From contig JAFYNR010000003.1 of the NCBI GenBank assembly GCA_017548045.1, positions 1-64,000 of the forward strand: a DNA stretch of 64,000 nucleotides, read 5' to 3'. The DNA is from Clostridia bacterium (lineage in GTDB: Bacteria; Bacillota; Clostridia; Oscillospirales; Acutalibacteraceae). Below the pieces are notes generated by a model that saw only the letters and a list, made by a program, of their open reading frames with translations, searched no databases and was not told the DNA's origin. Below are positions 1 through 7,705 of the stretch, one piece after another. Within the stretch, counting starts at the first letter, position 1. Each line of letters starts with the position of its first letter. Made by a program: the position numbers and the translations under genes.

Positions 1-150
1 ACAAACCGGGAAACTCTCCTGAAAGCACGAAAAGACCCCGAAAGCTACAGGGATCTTATCGTCAGAGTAGGCGGATATTCGGATTATTTCTGTAATCTGG
101 AAGACAGACTTAAGGATGCCGTCATTGCAAGAACGTTGTTTGAAGTGTAA
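1..150 (+). CDS. Glycyl radical enzyme, C-terminal fragment (GRE-1)
   Basis: Only the last 49 residues of this pyruvate formate-lyase family protein lie in the window; the gene runs off the left edge. The fragment carries the glycyl radical loop RVGGYSDYF, in which the second Gly becomes the stable radical that is passed to an active-site Cys (not visible here). About half of the residues match the tail of the second glycyl radical enzyme in this window (stop at 3888), including the identical loop, so the two are paralogues of the same subfamily. It converges on the activating enzyme at 191-1087, the natural candidate to install the radical. Substrate cannot be told from the tail. Confidence 0.85.
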   Translation, partial: TNRETLLKARKDPESYRDLIVRVGGYSDYFCNLEDRLKDAVIARTLFEV

Positions 151-190
151 ACGGCAAACCGTTCTGCTGTCTCAGCGGTAAAATATGTTT

Positions 191-1087
191 TTATTTTGAC
201 ACCTTAACATCAGTCCCGTGAGAAGCGAATAATGAACACCATCGTGATATTTCGTCATTGGTCGCACTTTCACGGGCAAAGTCGGAAGCTTTTCCGATTT
301 TTCTTGATTTTTCTGTACCGAGAGCGTGATACGGCATAATTTCCGCATACCTGTATAACGCTTTGTGTTTGTTCAGGAATGAAGAAAGCAACGCAATATC
401 CTCATTGCTGTCGTTGCAACCGGGAATCAGAGGCAGTCTGATAATTGTATCCGCACCTCTTTCCATAAGATAATTGAGATTTGAAATAATATGTGCATTG
501 TCCGATCCCGTAAGCCTGCGGTGGCGTACGGGGTCAATGCATTTTACGTCATAAAGAAAGGTTGTGCCGAGATCAGCGGCTTTTTTGTAGAATTCACGAG
601 AACCTGCACCGCAGGTTTCAATTGCGAAAGAGATTTCTGCATCTTTTGCAAGCGAAAGAAGTTCCAGAGTAAAATCGGGTTGATATGACGGTTCGCCGCC
701 TGTAACGGTGATTCCGCCGCCTGAATTGTCATAGAATATTTTGTCTTTCAGAACTTCGGTCATAATTTCGGATGCAGACATTTCTTTGCCGATTAATTCA
801 TTAGCTCCGTTCAGGCAAAGCTTTGTGCATTCACCGCAATTCAGGCACTTATTGCGGTCAAGCTCGATAGAGTCGGCTTCTACGGAACGGGCAGGACAAA
901 CAGAAAGACACCTGCCGCATAACGTGCATTTATCTTTATTAAACGAAAGTACGGATGATTTCTCAACGCTTTCGGGATTATGGCACCAGATACATCTGAG
1001 AGGACAGCCTTTCAGAAAAACACAGGTTCGGATACCGTCACCATCGTGTATGCAGAATTTTTGTATGTTAAATACAGTTCCGTTCAT
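191..1087 (-). CDS. Glycyl-radical enzyme activating enzyme (radical SAM, 2x[4Fe-4S] insert)
   Basis: Uses S-adenosylmethionine and a reduced [4Fe-4S] cluster to abstract hydrogen from the conserved Gly of a glycyl radical enzyme. The radical SAM motif CxxxCxxC is C28, C32, C35 (CPLRCIWC); a ferredoxin-like insert follows with two four-Cys sets (CTLCGRCLSVCP and CLNCGECTKLC), as in activases of non-PFL members such as CutC or glycerol dehydratase. GGGITVTGGEPSYQ is the family GGE region. An in-frame TTG at 1126 would lengthen the protein by 13 residues, but the -10 box at 1113-1118 lies downstream of it, so ATG 1087 behind GGTGAG is the start (298 aa). Sits between two glycyl radical enzyme genes; likely serves one or both. 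Confidence 0.9.
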   Translation of the reverse strand: MNGTVFNIQKFCIHDGDGIRTCVFLKGCPLRCIWCHNPESVEKSSVLSFNKDKCTLCGRCLSVCPARSVEADSIELDRNKCLNCGECTKLCLNGANELIGKEMSASEIMTEVLKDKIFYDNSGGGITVTGGEPSYQPDFTLELLSLAKDAEISFAIETCGAGSREFYKKAADLGTTFLYDVKCIDPVRHRRLTGSDNAHIISNLNYLMERGADTIIRLPLIPGCNDSNEDIALLSSFLNKHKALYRYAEIMPYHALGTEKSRKIGKASDFARESATNDEISRWCSLFASHGTDVKVSK

Positions 1088-1112
1088 TTCAAACTCACCA
1101 GCCTCGAAAGTC

Positions 1113-1142
1113 ATTATATCACTCAAACAAGCAAAAATGCAA
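1113..1142 (-). promoter_or_regulatory. Sigma-A promoter of the activase gene
   Basis: On the minus strand, TTGCAT (1137-1142), an 18-bp spacer and TATAAT (1113-1118), with a TG making an extended -10 (TGATATAAT). The block from ACTGTTGC through the -10 is nearly identical to the promoter of the second glycyl radical enzyme at 6150-6179, including much of the spacer, which suggests shared regulation or a duplicated unit. Confidence 0.75.
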
Positions 1143-1323
1143 CAGTTAAAACCGTCTTTTAAGCTATCCTCACAAAAACACAGAACCGCCTCCTTCCGAT
1201 GCTTACATCAGCATCGATTGAGGTGGTTTTTCTGATTCCCTTGTTGTAACGGTATGTGCATTTTCGGAAAGTGCAGGTTTTTTTACAACATATGGAAATG
1301 CAGATTAACGTAATGTTTGCAGG

Positions 1324-1353
1324 TTGATTTATTCGGGATGAGTGTGTTATAAT
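1324..1353 (+). promoter_or_regulatory. Promoter for the beta-propeller gene
   Basis: TTGATT (1324-1329), 18-bp spacer, TATAAT (1348-1353) preceded by TGT (extended -10, TGTTATAAT). The predicted transcript would carry the palindromic repeat at 1369-1443 in its 5' leader. The space between activase and propeller (1088-1534, about 450 bp) otherwise holds only the activase promoter and this repeat. Confidence 0.55.
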
Positions 1354-1368
1354 TTGTTTGGTTGAAAT

Positions 1369-1443
1369 TGTAGGATGGGATGCCTGCATCCTGCCGTTGA
1401 TTTTCAACGATTTTGCGGCGGCTTGCGGGCAAGCCGCCCTACA
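1369..1443. repeat. 75-bp palindromic intergenic element with TGTAGG/CCTACA ends
   Basis: The element starts with TGTAGG and ends with its inverse complement CCTACA. Inside are three nested hairpins: GGATG/CATCC, CGTTGA/TCAACG, and a strong one with nine-base arms GGCGGCTTG / CAAGCCGCC. This is the form of a short non-coding mobile repeat (MITE or REP-like) of the kind scattered through Clostridia genomes. No second copy is seen in this window and no clear target duplication flanks it. Family assignment is inference. Confidence 0.5.
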
Positions 1444-1534
1444 TTATGATTAATGTTTGATAAAGTATATTCCGATTCGCAAAATCAAATCAATCGAAGT
1501 TATAAAGCAAAAACTGATCGAAGAGGTGATTTTG

Positions 1535-2593
1535 TTGGAGAAAAGCCGAAATTTCACACCTATCCTTACAGGTGCATGGGGCAACTGCCATATTCAAGGG
1601 ATAGCTGTTGACCGAAAAAAAGGATATATTTATTACTCTTTCACAACAAAGCTGATAAAAGCGACGCTTGACGGCAAAATAATCGGCACTCTTGACGGCC
1701 TTGCAGGTCATCTCGGTTGCATTGCATTCAATGAAAGCGACGGCTGTGTTTACGGCTCGCTTGAATACAAAAACGATATAATCGGCAGAGATATACTGAA
1801 CGCCATCGGTTCTGAGCGTACCTTTGACGATGCGTTTTACATTGCAAGATTTGATGTTGATAAAATCACAAAGCCCGATATGAATGCAGACAGCAGCGGC
1901 ATAATGACTGCAGTATATCTGCCCGAAGTTGTCAGCGATTACAAATGGACGGATTTTAACGGCATTAATCACAAATACGGGTGCAGCGGTATTGACGGAA
2001 TAACCTTTGCTCCGCTTCCGGGTAAACCGCCCGATGACGGTATGTATCTTTATGTCGCTTACGGAATTTACAATGATGTAAAACGAAACGATAACGATTA
2101 TCAGGTTATCCTCTGCTATGATATGTCGGAGTGGAAAGCATACTCTCTCCCCCTTTCGCAGAATAATATGCATAAATCCGGCTTCGAAAAACCCCTTCAT
2201 AAATTTTTTGTTTATACGGGAAACACGGAATGGGGCGTTCAGAATCTTGAATATGACAAATATACGAACTCAATGTTTATGGCCGTATATGAGGGATTCA
2301 AAGAGATTTTTCCGAATTACACTCTGTTCTGCGTTGATATGTCGATCCCGCCGAAAAAAGAAATGCTGAACGGAACAAATGAAAAAGCAGAAATGCTCAC
2401 ACTTTCCGAAAAAGGATTATGCGACAAAAAAACAGGAATACACGGCTGGTATTTTCCGCTCGGAAGCACAGGACTGTTTTCTTTCGGAAACGGAGAATGG
2501 CTTATCTGCAGACATTTCAGAACAGATGAAGGTCAATGCGGAGAAATTGCACACTATGAATGGGACGAAAAAACTCCGTTTGTTAAATCATAA
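1535..2593 (+). CDS. Predicted beta-propeller protein, function unknown
   Basis: A roughly 350-residue soluble protein with repeated strand motifs of the form GxxYYSF, GCIAFNESDGCVYGSL and GIAVDRKKGYIYY, which resemble YncE or SMP-30-like propellers. No catalytic signature is evident and no signal peptide is visible, so it is probably cytoplasmic. The open frame extends upstream to a TTG at 1457 (378 aa), but AAGAGGTG at 1521-1528 sits six bases before TTG 1535, which gives a 352-aa product beginning MEKSRNF; I prefer that start. It has its own promoter, is followed by a weak hairpin and then by the metallophosphoesterase gene. The neighbourhood suggests carbohydrate or phosphoester metabolism, but I do not assign a function. 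Confidence 0.6.
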   Translation: MEKSRNFTPILTGAWGNCHIQGIAVDRKKGYIYYSFTTKLIKATLDGKIIGTLDGLAGHLGCIAFNESDGCVYGSLEYKNDIIGRDILNAIGSERTFDDAFYIARFDVDKITKPDMNADSSGIMTAVYLPEVVSDYKWTDFNGINHKYGCSGIDGITFAPLPGKPPDDGMYLYVAYGIYNDVKRNDNDYQVILCYDMSEWKAYSLPLSQNNMHKSGFEKPLHKFFVYTGNTEWGVQNLEYDKYTNSMFMAVYEGFKEIFPNYTLFCVDMSIPPKKEMLNGTNEKAEMLTLSEKGLCDKKTGIHGWYFPLGSTGLFSFGNGEWLICRHFRTDEGQCGEIAHYEWDEKTPFVKS

Positions 2594-2623
2594 AAATCTG
2601 TATTTTTCTGCTCGGTAACAGCC

Positions 2624-2641
2624 ATCGGTAAAACCGATTTT
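2624..2641 (+). terminator. Weak hairpin terminator after the propeller gene
   Basis: ATCGGT / ACCGAT around a three-base loop, followed by a short T run. Stem only six pairs; could be partial. Confidence 0.35.
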
Positions 2642-2686
2642 ATGAGTGGAGCGGTGAAACAAAAATTTGAAACAGGAGATTTTTGT

Positions 2687-3829
2687 ATGGACAAGTATTT
2701 AAAGTATGACCCTGCGATTTTTGCGGTTGGCAAATATTATCAGATTATGGTGCCGTGCAAAAAAAATTGTTTTTTCTTTGTTAAGGTTGGCGATAAATGT
2801 TATTATGACGAGTCAAACGGCATTATGTGTTCAAGAAATAAAATTCACAAGGTTGAAGTGCCTGCAGATGAACTTGACAAGGCAAAAGAATATACCGTTT
2901 GTATTCGCCCCATAATCATAAGAAAAGCGTATTTTTCGAAAACAAAAAACGTGCTTGAAAAAACATATAAATTTCATCCTGTTCCCGAAAAAAACATCAG
3001 AGCATATCATATTGCAGATGCTCACAACAATGTGGAAGAACCGATAAAAGCCGCTGAAGCTTTCGGTGATATAGACTTTTTGATTTTGAACGGTGATGTT
3101 ATTGAGGATAGCAGTAAACCGTCAAATTTTATGAACATATATAAAATTTGCTCCGGATTGACAAAGGGTGAAAAACCATCCGTTTTTTCAAGAGGCAACC
3201 ACGATTTAAGAGGTAATTTTGCTGAGAAATTTGCAGACTATACGCCCACCTGTCTTGGCAACACTTATTACAGCTTTCGGCTCGGTAACATCTGGGGAAT
3301 TCTGCTTGACTGCGGCGAAGACAAAAACGACGATCACCCTGAATACGGCCACACTGTTGCCTGCCACGTTTTCAGAGAGCGTCAGATCGGTTTCCTTAAA
3401 AAGATAATCGAAGAAAAAGAAAATGAATATGAAGCAGAGGGAGTTAAACACAAAATTGTTATTTCCCACAACGCTTTTGTTCACAGATATCATCCCCCGT
3501 TCGACATTGAGCAGGATATTTTCGCTGAATGGTCAAAGCTTCTCAGAGAAAACGTGAAGCCTGAAATTATGATTTGCGGTCACGCACACGAGCTTAATAT
3601 TTATTATCCCGAAAACAGCAAATGGAACACCAACGGCAGCATTTGCCCCGTTGTAATCGGCAGCACAATCAAAAAGAAAAAGCCTGTTTATTTTGCAGGC
3701 TGCGGATATATTTTTAATGATAAAAATATTCAAATTGTTTTCACGGACAGCAAAGGCATGATATTAAGGAATGAAAGATTGCAGCTTGGCAACCCGACGA
3801 ATTCCGATTTGTTGACAGACATCATATAA
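2687..3829 (+). CDS. Calcineurin-like metallophosphoesterase
   Basis: Hydrolyses a phosphoester with a dinuclear metal centre; the substrate is unknown. The five family blocks appear in order: ADAH (D-x-H), NGDVIED, RGNHD, ISHNAF and CGHAHE. An N-terminal region of about 110 residues looks like an all-beta domain that precedes the phosphoesterase fold. No signal peptide is seen, so cytoplasmic. The frame is open back to 2642, but AGGAGA sits at proper spacing before ATG 2687, giving 380 aa. Preceded by the propeller gene on the same strand and ends at a strong terminator shared with the convergent glycyl radical enzyme gene. Confidence 0.85.
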   Translation: MDKYLKYDPAIFAVGKYYQIMVPCKKNCFFFVKVGDKCYYDESNGIMCSRNKIHKVEVPADELDKAKEYTVCIRPIIIRKAYFSKTKNVLEKTYKFHPVPEKNIRAYHIADAHNNVEEPIKAAEAFGDIDFLILNGDVIEDSSKPSNFMNIYKICSGLTKGEKPSVFSRGNHDLRGNFAEKFADYTPTCLGNTYYSFRLGNIWGILLDCGEDKNDDHPEYGHTVACHVFRERQIGFLKKIIEEKENEYEAEGVKHKIVISHNAFVHRYHPPFDIEQDIFAEWSKLLRENVKPEIMICGHAHELNIYYPENSKWNTNGSICPVVIGSTIKKKKPVYFAGCGYIFNDKNIQIVFTDSKGMILRNERLQLGNPTNSDLLTDII

Positions 3830-3833
3830 ACGG

Positions 3834-3880
3834 CAAGCCGCTTCATCAATGCAACGCATCGGTGAAGCGGCTTGTTTAAT
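3834..3880. terminator. Convergent terminator hairpin
   Basis: Perfect 12-bp arms CAAGCCGCTTCA (3834-3845) and TGAAGCGGCTTG (3863-3874), with T-rich sequence on the plus strand after it. Lies between converging stop codons, so may serve both strands. Confidence 0.75.
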
Positions 3881-3887
3881 TATACAG

Positions 3888-6053
3888 TTACACATTCGAA
3901 AATGTTCTTTCGATGACATTATCCTGAAGCTCGGCATCGAGATTCACGAAATAATCGCTGTAGCCTCCCACACGGACAATAAGATTGCGGTAGTTCTCGG
4001 GATGCTCTTTTGCATCAAGAAGATCTTCGGGTGAAACAACTGTAACGGTATACTGCTGTCCGCCGCCTGCAAAGTATGCCTTTGCAAGTGCAACAAAAGA
4101 GGCTTTACCCTTCTCACCGTCAAACAGTTTCTTATCAAACTTATTCTGAAAAACAAATCCGCTGCAGGCATCGGTATGGTTGAATCTTAAAACGGATTTG
4201 ATTTGCGCTGTCGGCCCGTTTGTGTCGCGCCCGGGGGTTGCGGCAATGCTGTCTGCAAGAAGCGGCTCTCCTTTCAGCTTTCCGTTGGGCAGTGCCGCCG
4301 TCTGACTGCCGTAGCTTGCCGCACGATTGAAGGTACTGCAGCCGCCGGTAAACACTCCGCCTCTGTATGTGTTGTTACGCTTGAGAACGGTAAAGAAACG
4401 GTTAAGTGCTCTTGCGGTTATTATGTCAACGCTTTCAATATCATTGCCGAATTTTTCACAATTCTTGAAATCGCAGTGAAGCTGTTCGTATCCCTCGAAG
4501 TTAGCATTGAGTGCAGCTATCAGCTCCGACATCGTATATTTCTTTTCGTCAAAAACAAGTTTTTTAACAGCATAAAGACTGTCGCCCGTGTCAGCGATAC
4601 CTTCAGCCAAAATCTGTCCGTGATTGTAAATCGGACCGCCGTTTCTGTAATCACGACCGTTTTCAAGGCATCCCTCGATAAGACAAGAACGGAGAGGATG
4701 GGGTTCAAACACACCGCGAAGATGCTGATACGAGTTTGCGCTGCTGCAAGAATTATAGGTTACGAACTCAAGCTGCTCCATAAAAGCGCGCTCAAATCTT
4801 TCGTAAGTTTCAAAATCTGTCGGGTCGCCTGTTCTGATTGAAATTAATTCACCCGTCATTGCATCAACACCGTTGTGCAAAGCAAATTCAAGGCATTTGG
4901 CAAAAATAACCTCACCGTCTTCAAGACCCATATGACTCTTGCCGAAAATATCAATCTGGTTACAGCCATTCATACAGTAATCGTGGCTGTCCTCAGGAGG
5001 AATACCTATCTTTTCAAGTGCGGTACACACAACATCATCATTGTAAAGTGCAGGAAGCCCCGTTCCGATTGCAAGGGTGTCGGCAATTTCGCTCCAGAGC
5101 TTATGAGGAGTGTTTTTGTGAACACGGCAGGTCAGGTTGGGAGTATTGTAACCTTTTTTTCTCACCATAGCGAGAATATCATATGTAAGACCGTTGCTTT
5201 CGTCATTAAATTTTTCATCACTTCCCGAAATGCAGAGATTCCACGAACGGTGTTCGTAAAAATAATCCCACAGCCTGTCAAGCAGGTCGGTTATTTCTTC
5301 CTTATTCTCGGTTTTCAAGTATGACGGATACATATATTGGTCAAATCTGCCGGGCGAATCGCTGCCGTCAAGGGCAAAGATGAGCATAAAAGAGCACATT
5401 GCCGAAGTGAAATCGTAAGCGGGCTTTTTCGGAACCGTTTCAAATGCTTTTGCCATACGCATAAGAAATGCCTTGTCGTCATCGTTTTCACAGCTTTCAG
5501 CCTTTTCAACAGCGGCTAAACGATATCTTTCACCGACAATGTCAATTGCATCGAGTGCACAGGAGCACGAACGGTAAAACCAAGCTTCGTCGGGATATTT
5601 ATCGCGGTTTTCGGCAATAATTGAACGGATATGGTCTGTTCCGAAATTGATTATTCTGCCGTAATCCGGGTTGGAATGACCTCCCCAACCGCCTCCCCAT
5701 TCAGCACCTGAACGATTAAGATTGTCGGTAACTCCGCAATTAAGCAGTTTTGCTTTGCTTCGGAACATATTTATCTCTTCAACATATCGGTGAAGCGTTT
5801 CTTTATGTTCAGGGAATTCATCGGCAAGCCTCATAATATTATCGGTATTAAACCAAAGCCCCTCTGAAGGGCTGTATCCCGAACTGCCGTATTTTGTTTC
5901 AAATGCCGTTTCGGGAAGCAGACGACGGGAAAATCTAAGCTCAATATTCTTTGCGGCATAAAGCAGGGCAAGACCCACTCTCTCGCCGTGTTCAAGTGTT
6001 TCATCAAGAAAATACCCGTAAAGGAACGGGTCGATTTTTACTATATCTTTCAT
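3888..6053 (-). CDS. Glycyl radical enzyme of the pyruvate formate-lyase family, unknown substrate (GRE-2)
   Basis: Radical enzyme of about 720 residues. The radical loop RVGGYSDYF is at the C-terminus (radical Gly codon 3963-3965). The active-site Cys loop reads CMNGCNQIDIF with the predicted thiyl Cys at codon 4962-4964. In diol dehydratase, CutC and related eliminases this loop is GCVEP, where Glu two residues after Cys is the catalytic base; here that position is Gln, and PFL itself has CCVSP. The chemistry is therefore not readily assigned to a known class. Start: ATG 6131 gives 747 aa behind a weak AAGAG, while ATG 6053 follows AAAGAGG; I chose 6053 (721 aa, starting MKDIVKID). A paralogue tail is at 1-150 and an activase at 191-1087. 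Confidence 0.85.
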   Translation of the reverse strand: MKDIVKIDPFLYGYFLDETLEHGERVGLALLYAAKNIELRFSRRLLPETAFETKYGSSGYSPSEGLWFNTDNIMRLADEFPEHKETLHRYVEEINMFRSKAKLLNCGVTDNLNRSGAEWGGGWGGHSNPDYGRIINFGTDHIRSIIAENRDKYPDEAWFYRSCSCALDAIDIVGERYRLAAVEKAESCENDDDKAFLMRMAKAFETVPKKPAYDFTSAMCSFMLIFALDGSDSPGRFDQYMYPSYLKTENKEEITDLLDRLWDYFYEHRSWNLCISGSDEKFNDESNGLTYDILAMVRKKGYNTPNLTCRVHKNTPHKLWSEIADTLAIGTGLPALYNDDVVCTALEKIGIPPEDSHDYCMNGCNQIDIFGKSHMGLEDGEVIFAKCLEFALHNGVDAMTGELISIRTGDPTDFETYERFERAFMEQLEFVTYNSCSSANSYQHLRGVFEPHPLRSCLIEGCLENGRDYRNGGPIYNHGQILAEGIADTGDSLYAVKKLVFDEKKYTMSELIAALNANFEGYEQLHCDFKNCEKFGNDIESVDIITARALNRFFTVLKRNNTYRGGVFTGGCSTFNRAASYGSQTAALPNGKLKGEPLLADSIAATPGRDTNGPTAQIKSVLRFNHTDACSGFVFQNKFDKKLFDGEKGKASFVALAKAYFAGGGQQYTVTVVSPEDLLDAKEHPENYRNLIVRVGGYSDYFVNLDAELQDNVIERTFSNV

Positions 6054-6149
6054 AAAGAGACCTCTTTTATCCTGATACTTTGATATCTGTGCCGTGTAAA
6101 GGGATAACCAACGGGAATACGGTTCCGACATTCATCTGACTCTTAATTC

Positions 6150-6179
6150 ATTATATCACTCGGATAAGCAAAAAAGCAA
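6150..6179 (-). promoter_or_regulatory. Promoter of the glycyl radical enzyme gene
   Basis: Minus strand TTGCTT (6174-6179), 18-bp spacer, extended -10 TGATATAAT (hexamer 6150-6155). Spacer and flanks closely match the activase promoter at 1113-1142. Just upstream, GCGACAG / CTGTTGC form an imperfect inverted repeat that could be an operator. Confidence 0.75.
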
Positions 6180-6233
6180 CAGTAAACCTGTCGCTTAATA
6201 AAAACCGCAATGATTATTTATTGGTATTTGAAG

Positions 6234-6261
6234 TTGTTTTTTGCAATATTTGTGATATAAT
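6234..6261 (+). promoter_or_regulatory. Promoter of the MATE-GH5-kinase-murQ operon
   Basis: TTGTTT (6234-6239), 16-bp spacer, TATAAT (6256-6261) in the extended form TGATATAAT. Divergent from the glycyl radical enzyme promoter. Confidence 0.6.
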
Positions 6262-6293
6262 TAGCACATTAGTTAAAAAAAAGAGGAAAACGT

Positions 6294-7671
6294 ATGTCTG
6301 AACAAAAATCAAATATGGTCACTGACCTGACAAACGGCAGTGTCACCGGGCTGCTGCTTAAATTCGCATTCCCGTTATTCATTTCAAACGCACTTCAGGC
6401 CATATATAACATCGTTGATATGATCGTTGTTGGGCAGTATATCGGAGGCGACGGTATGTCAGCCGTTTCTATCGGAGGCGACGTTCTGCATCTGCTGACC
6501 TTCGTAGCAATGGGCTTTTCATCCGCAGGTCAGGTGCTCATTTCACAGGACGTTGGTGCAAAACGTACCGATGCCGTCCGAAAGACAATAGGCACCATGT
6601 TCACCTTCCTGCTGGGTATATCGGTTGTTATTTCCGTGGTTTGTTATTTCATCCGCAGCTCAATGCTTGATTTGCTCAACACTCCGGTTGAGTCCTACGC
6701 TTATACAATGGACTATACCGTTACCTGCATTTTCGGTCTGTTCTTCATTTACGGATATAACATCATAAGCGCAATTCTTCGCGGTATGGGTGACAGCCGT
6801 CGACCATTCGTATTCATTGCCATTGCCGCAGTAGTCAATATGGTACTCGACCTGTGGTTTGTAGCAGGGCTGAATATGGAGGTTTTCGGTGCGGCATTGG
6901 CAACGGTAATTTCACAGGGATTAAGTTTTATCATTGCGTTAACGTATCTGAACATAAACAAAGAAAGCTTCGGTTTTGATTTCAAGCCTGCCTCTTTCAG
7001 AATAGACCATCAGGCATTCAGAAAGCTTGGTTGCCCTCGGTGTGCCTATGGCAATACAATCTGCGGCAATTAACCTTTCAAAAATCGTTCTTACGTCGTG
7101 GATTAATCTTTACGGTGTTGTTTTCTCGGCACTATCGGGGCTTTACAACAAAATCAATATGATGATCGGCATTGTTTCTCAGTCATTCACCACCGCAGGC
7201 AGCACTATGGTAGGTCAGAATCTCGGTGCAAAAAAATATGACCGTATACCTAAAATTCTGAAGGTGGTTTTATACTGCAGTATTCTTATTTCAACAGTTC
7301 TTGCCGCAGCACTGTTTTTCTTCTCCGAGTCCATCTTCAGAATGTTCACCGGTGATGAGGAAGTGCTTGCCGTGGCGTCCATAGTTGTTCTTCCCGCAAT
7401 TCTCAATATATACGGTTCCGCCACCCGTTCCGTAAGTTTTTCGCTTATGAACGGCTCAGGCAATGCCAAACTGAATTTTGCCGTTGCTGTCATTGATGGT
7501 ATGATAAGCCGTATAGGCATCTCCGCTCTGCTTGGCTTTGCAGTCGGAATGGGCTGTCAGGGTTTCTGGTACGGCGATGCGTTGGCAGGCTTTATGCCTA
7601 TGGTTATCGGCATCATCTTCTTTTTATCGGGAAGGTGGAAAAGGACGAAGTCAACGATAAAAACACAATAA
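6294..7671 (+). pseudogene. MATE family efflux transporter, interrupted by a +1 frameshift
   Basis: Together the two reading frames encode about 459 residues of a multidrug/toxin extrusion antiporter with 12 predicted membrane segments, the usual MATE size. The first part (6294-7073) begins with GLLLKFAFPLFISNALQAIYN, typical of MATE helix 1; the second continues as VALGVPMAIQSAAINLSK. Homology switches frame at about 7029-7030: reading cttggttgcc with one G fewer restores AFRKLVALGVPMAIQ. The break is a single extra G in an otherwise intact gene, so it may be a recent inactivation or a sequencing or assembly error. First gene of an operon with a GH5 enzyme, a sugar kinase and MurQ, with 34 bases to GH5. 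Confidence 0.8.
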
Positions 7672-7705
7672 TCCGAAAATTTATATCGAAAAGGAAGTGT
7701 GCAAT

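Noticed and set aside
1490-2200. 236-codon open frame on the minus strand inside the propeller gene
   Set aside because: Composition is typical of an antisense shadow, and the plus-strand frame has strand-repeat structure and a ribosome binding site.
4203-4841. 212-codon plus-strand open frame inside the glycyl radical enzyme gene
   Set aside because: It overlaps clear, conserved coding sequence in the other direction and has no start signals.
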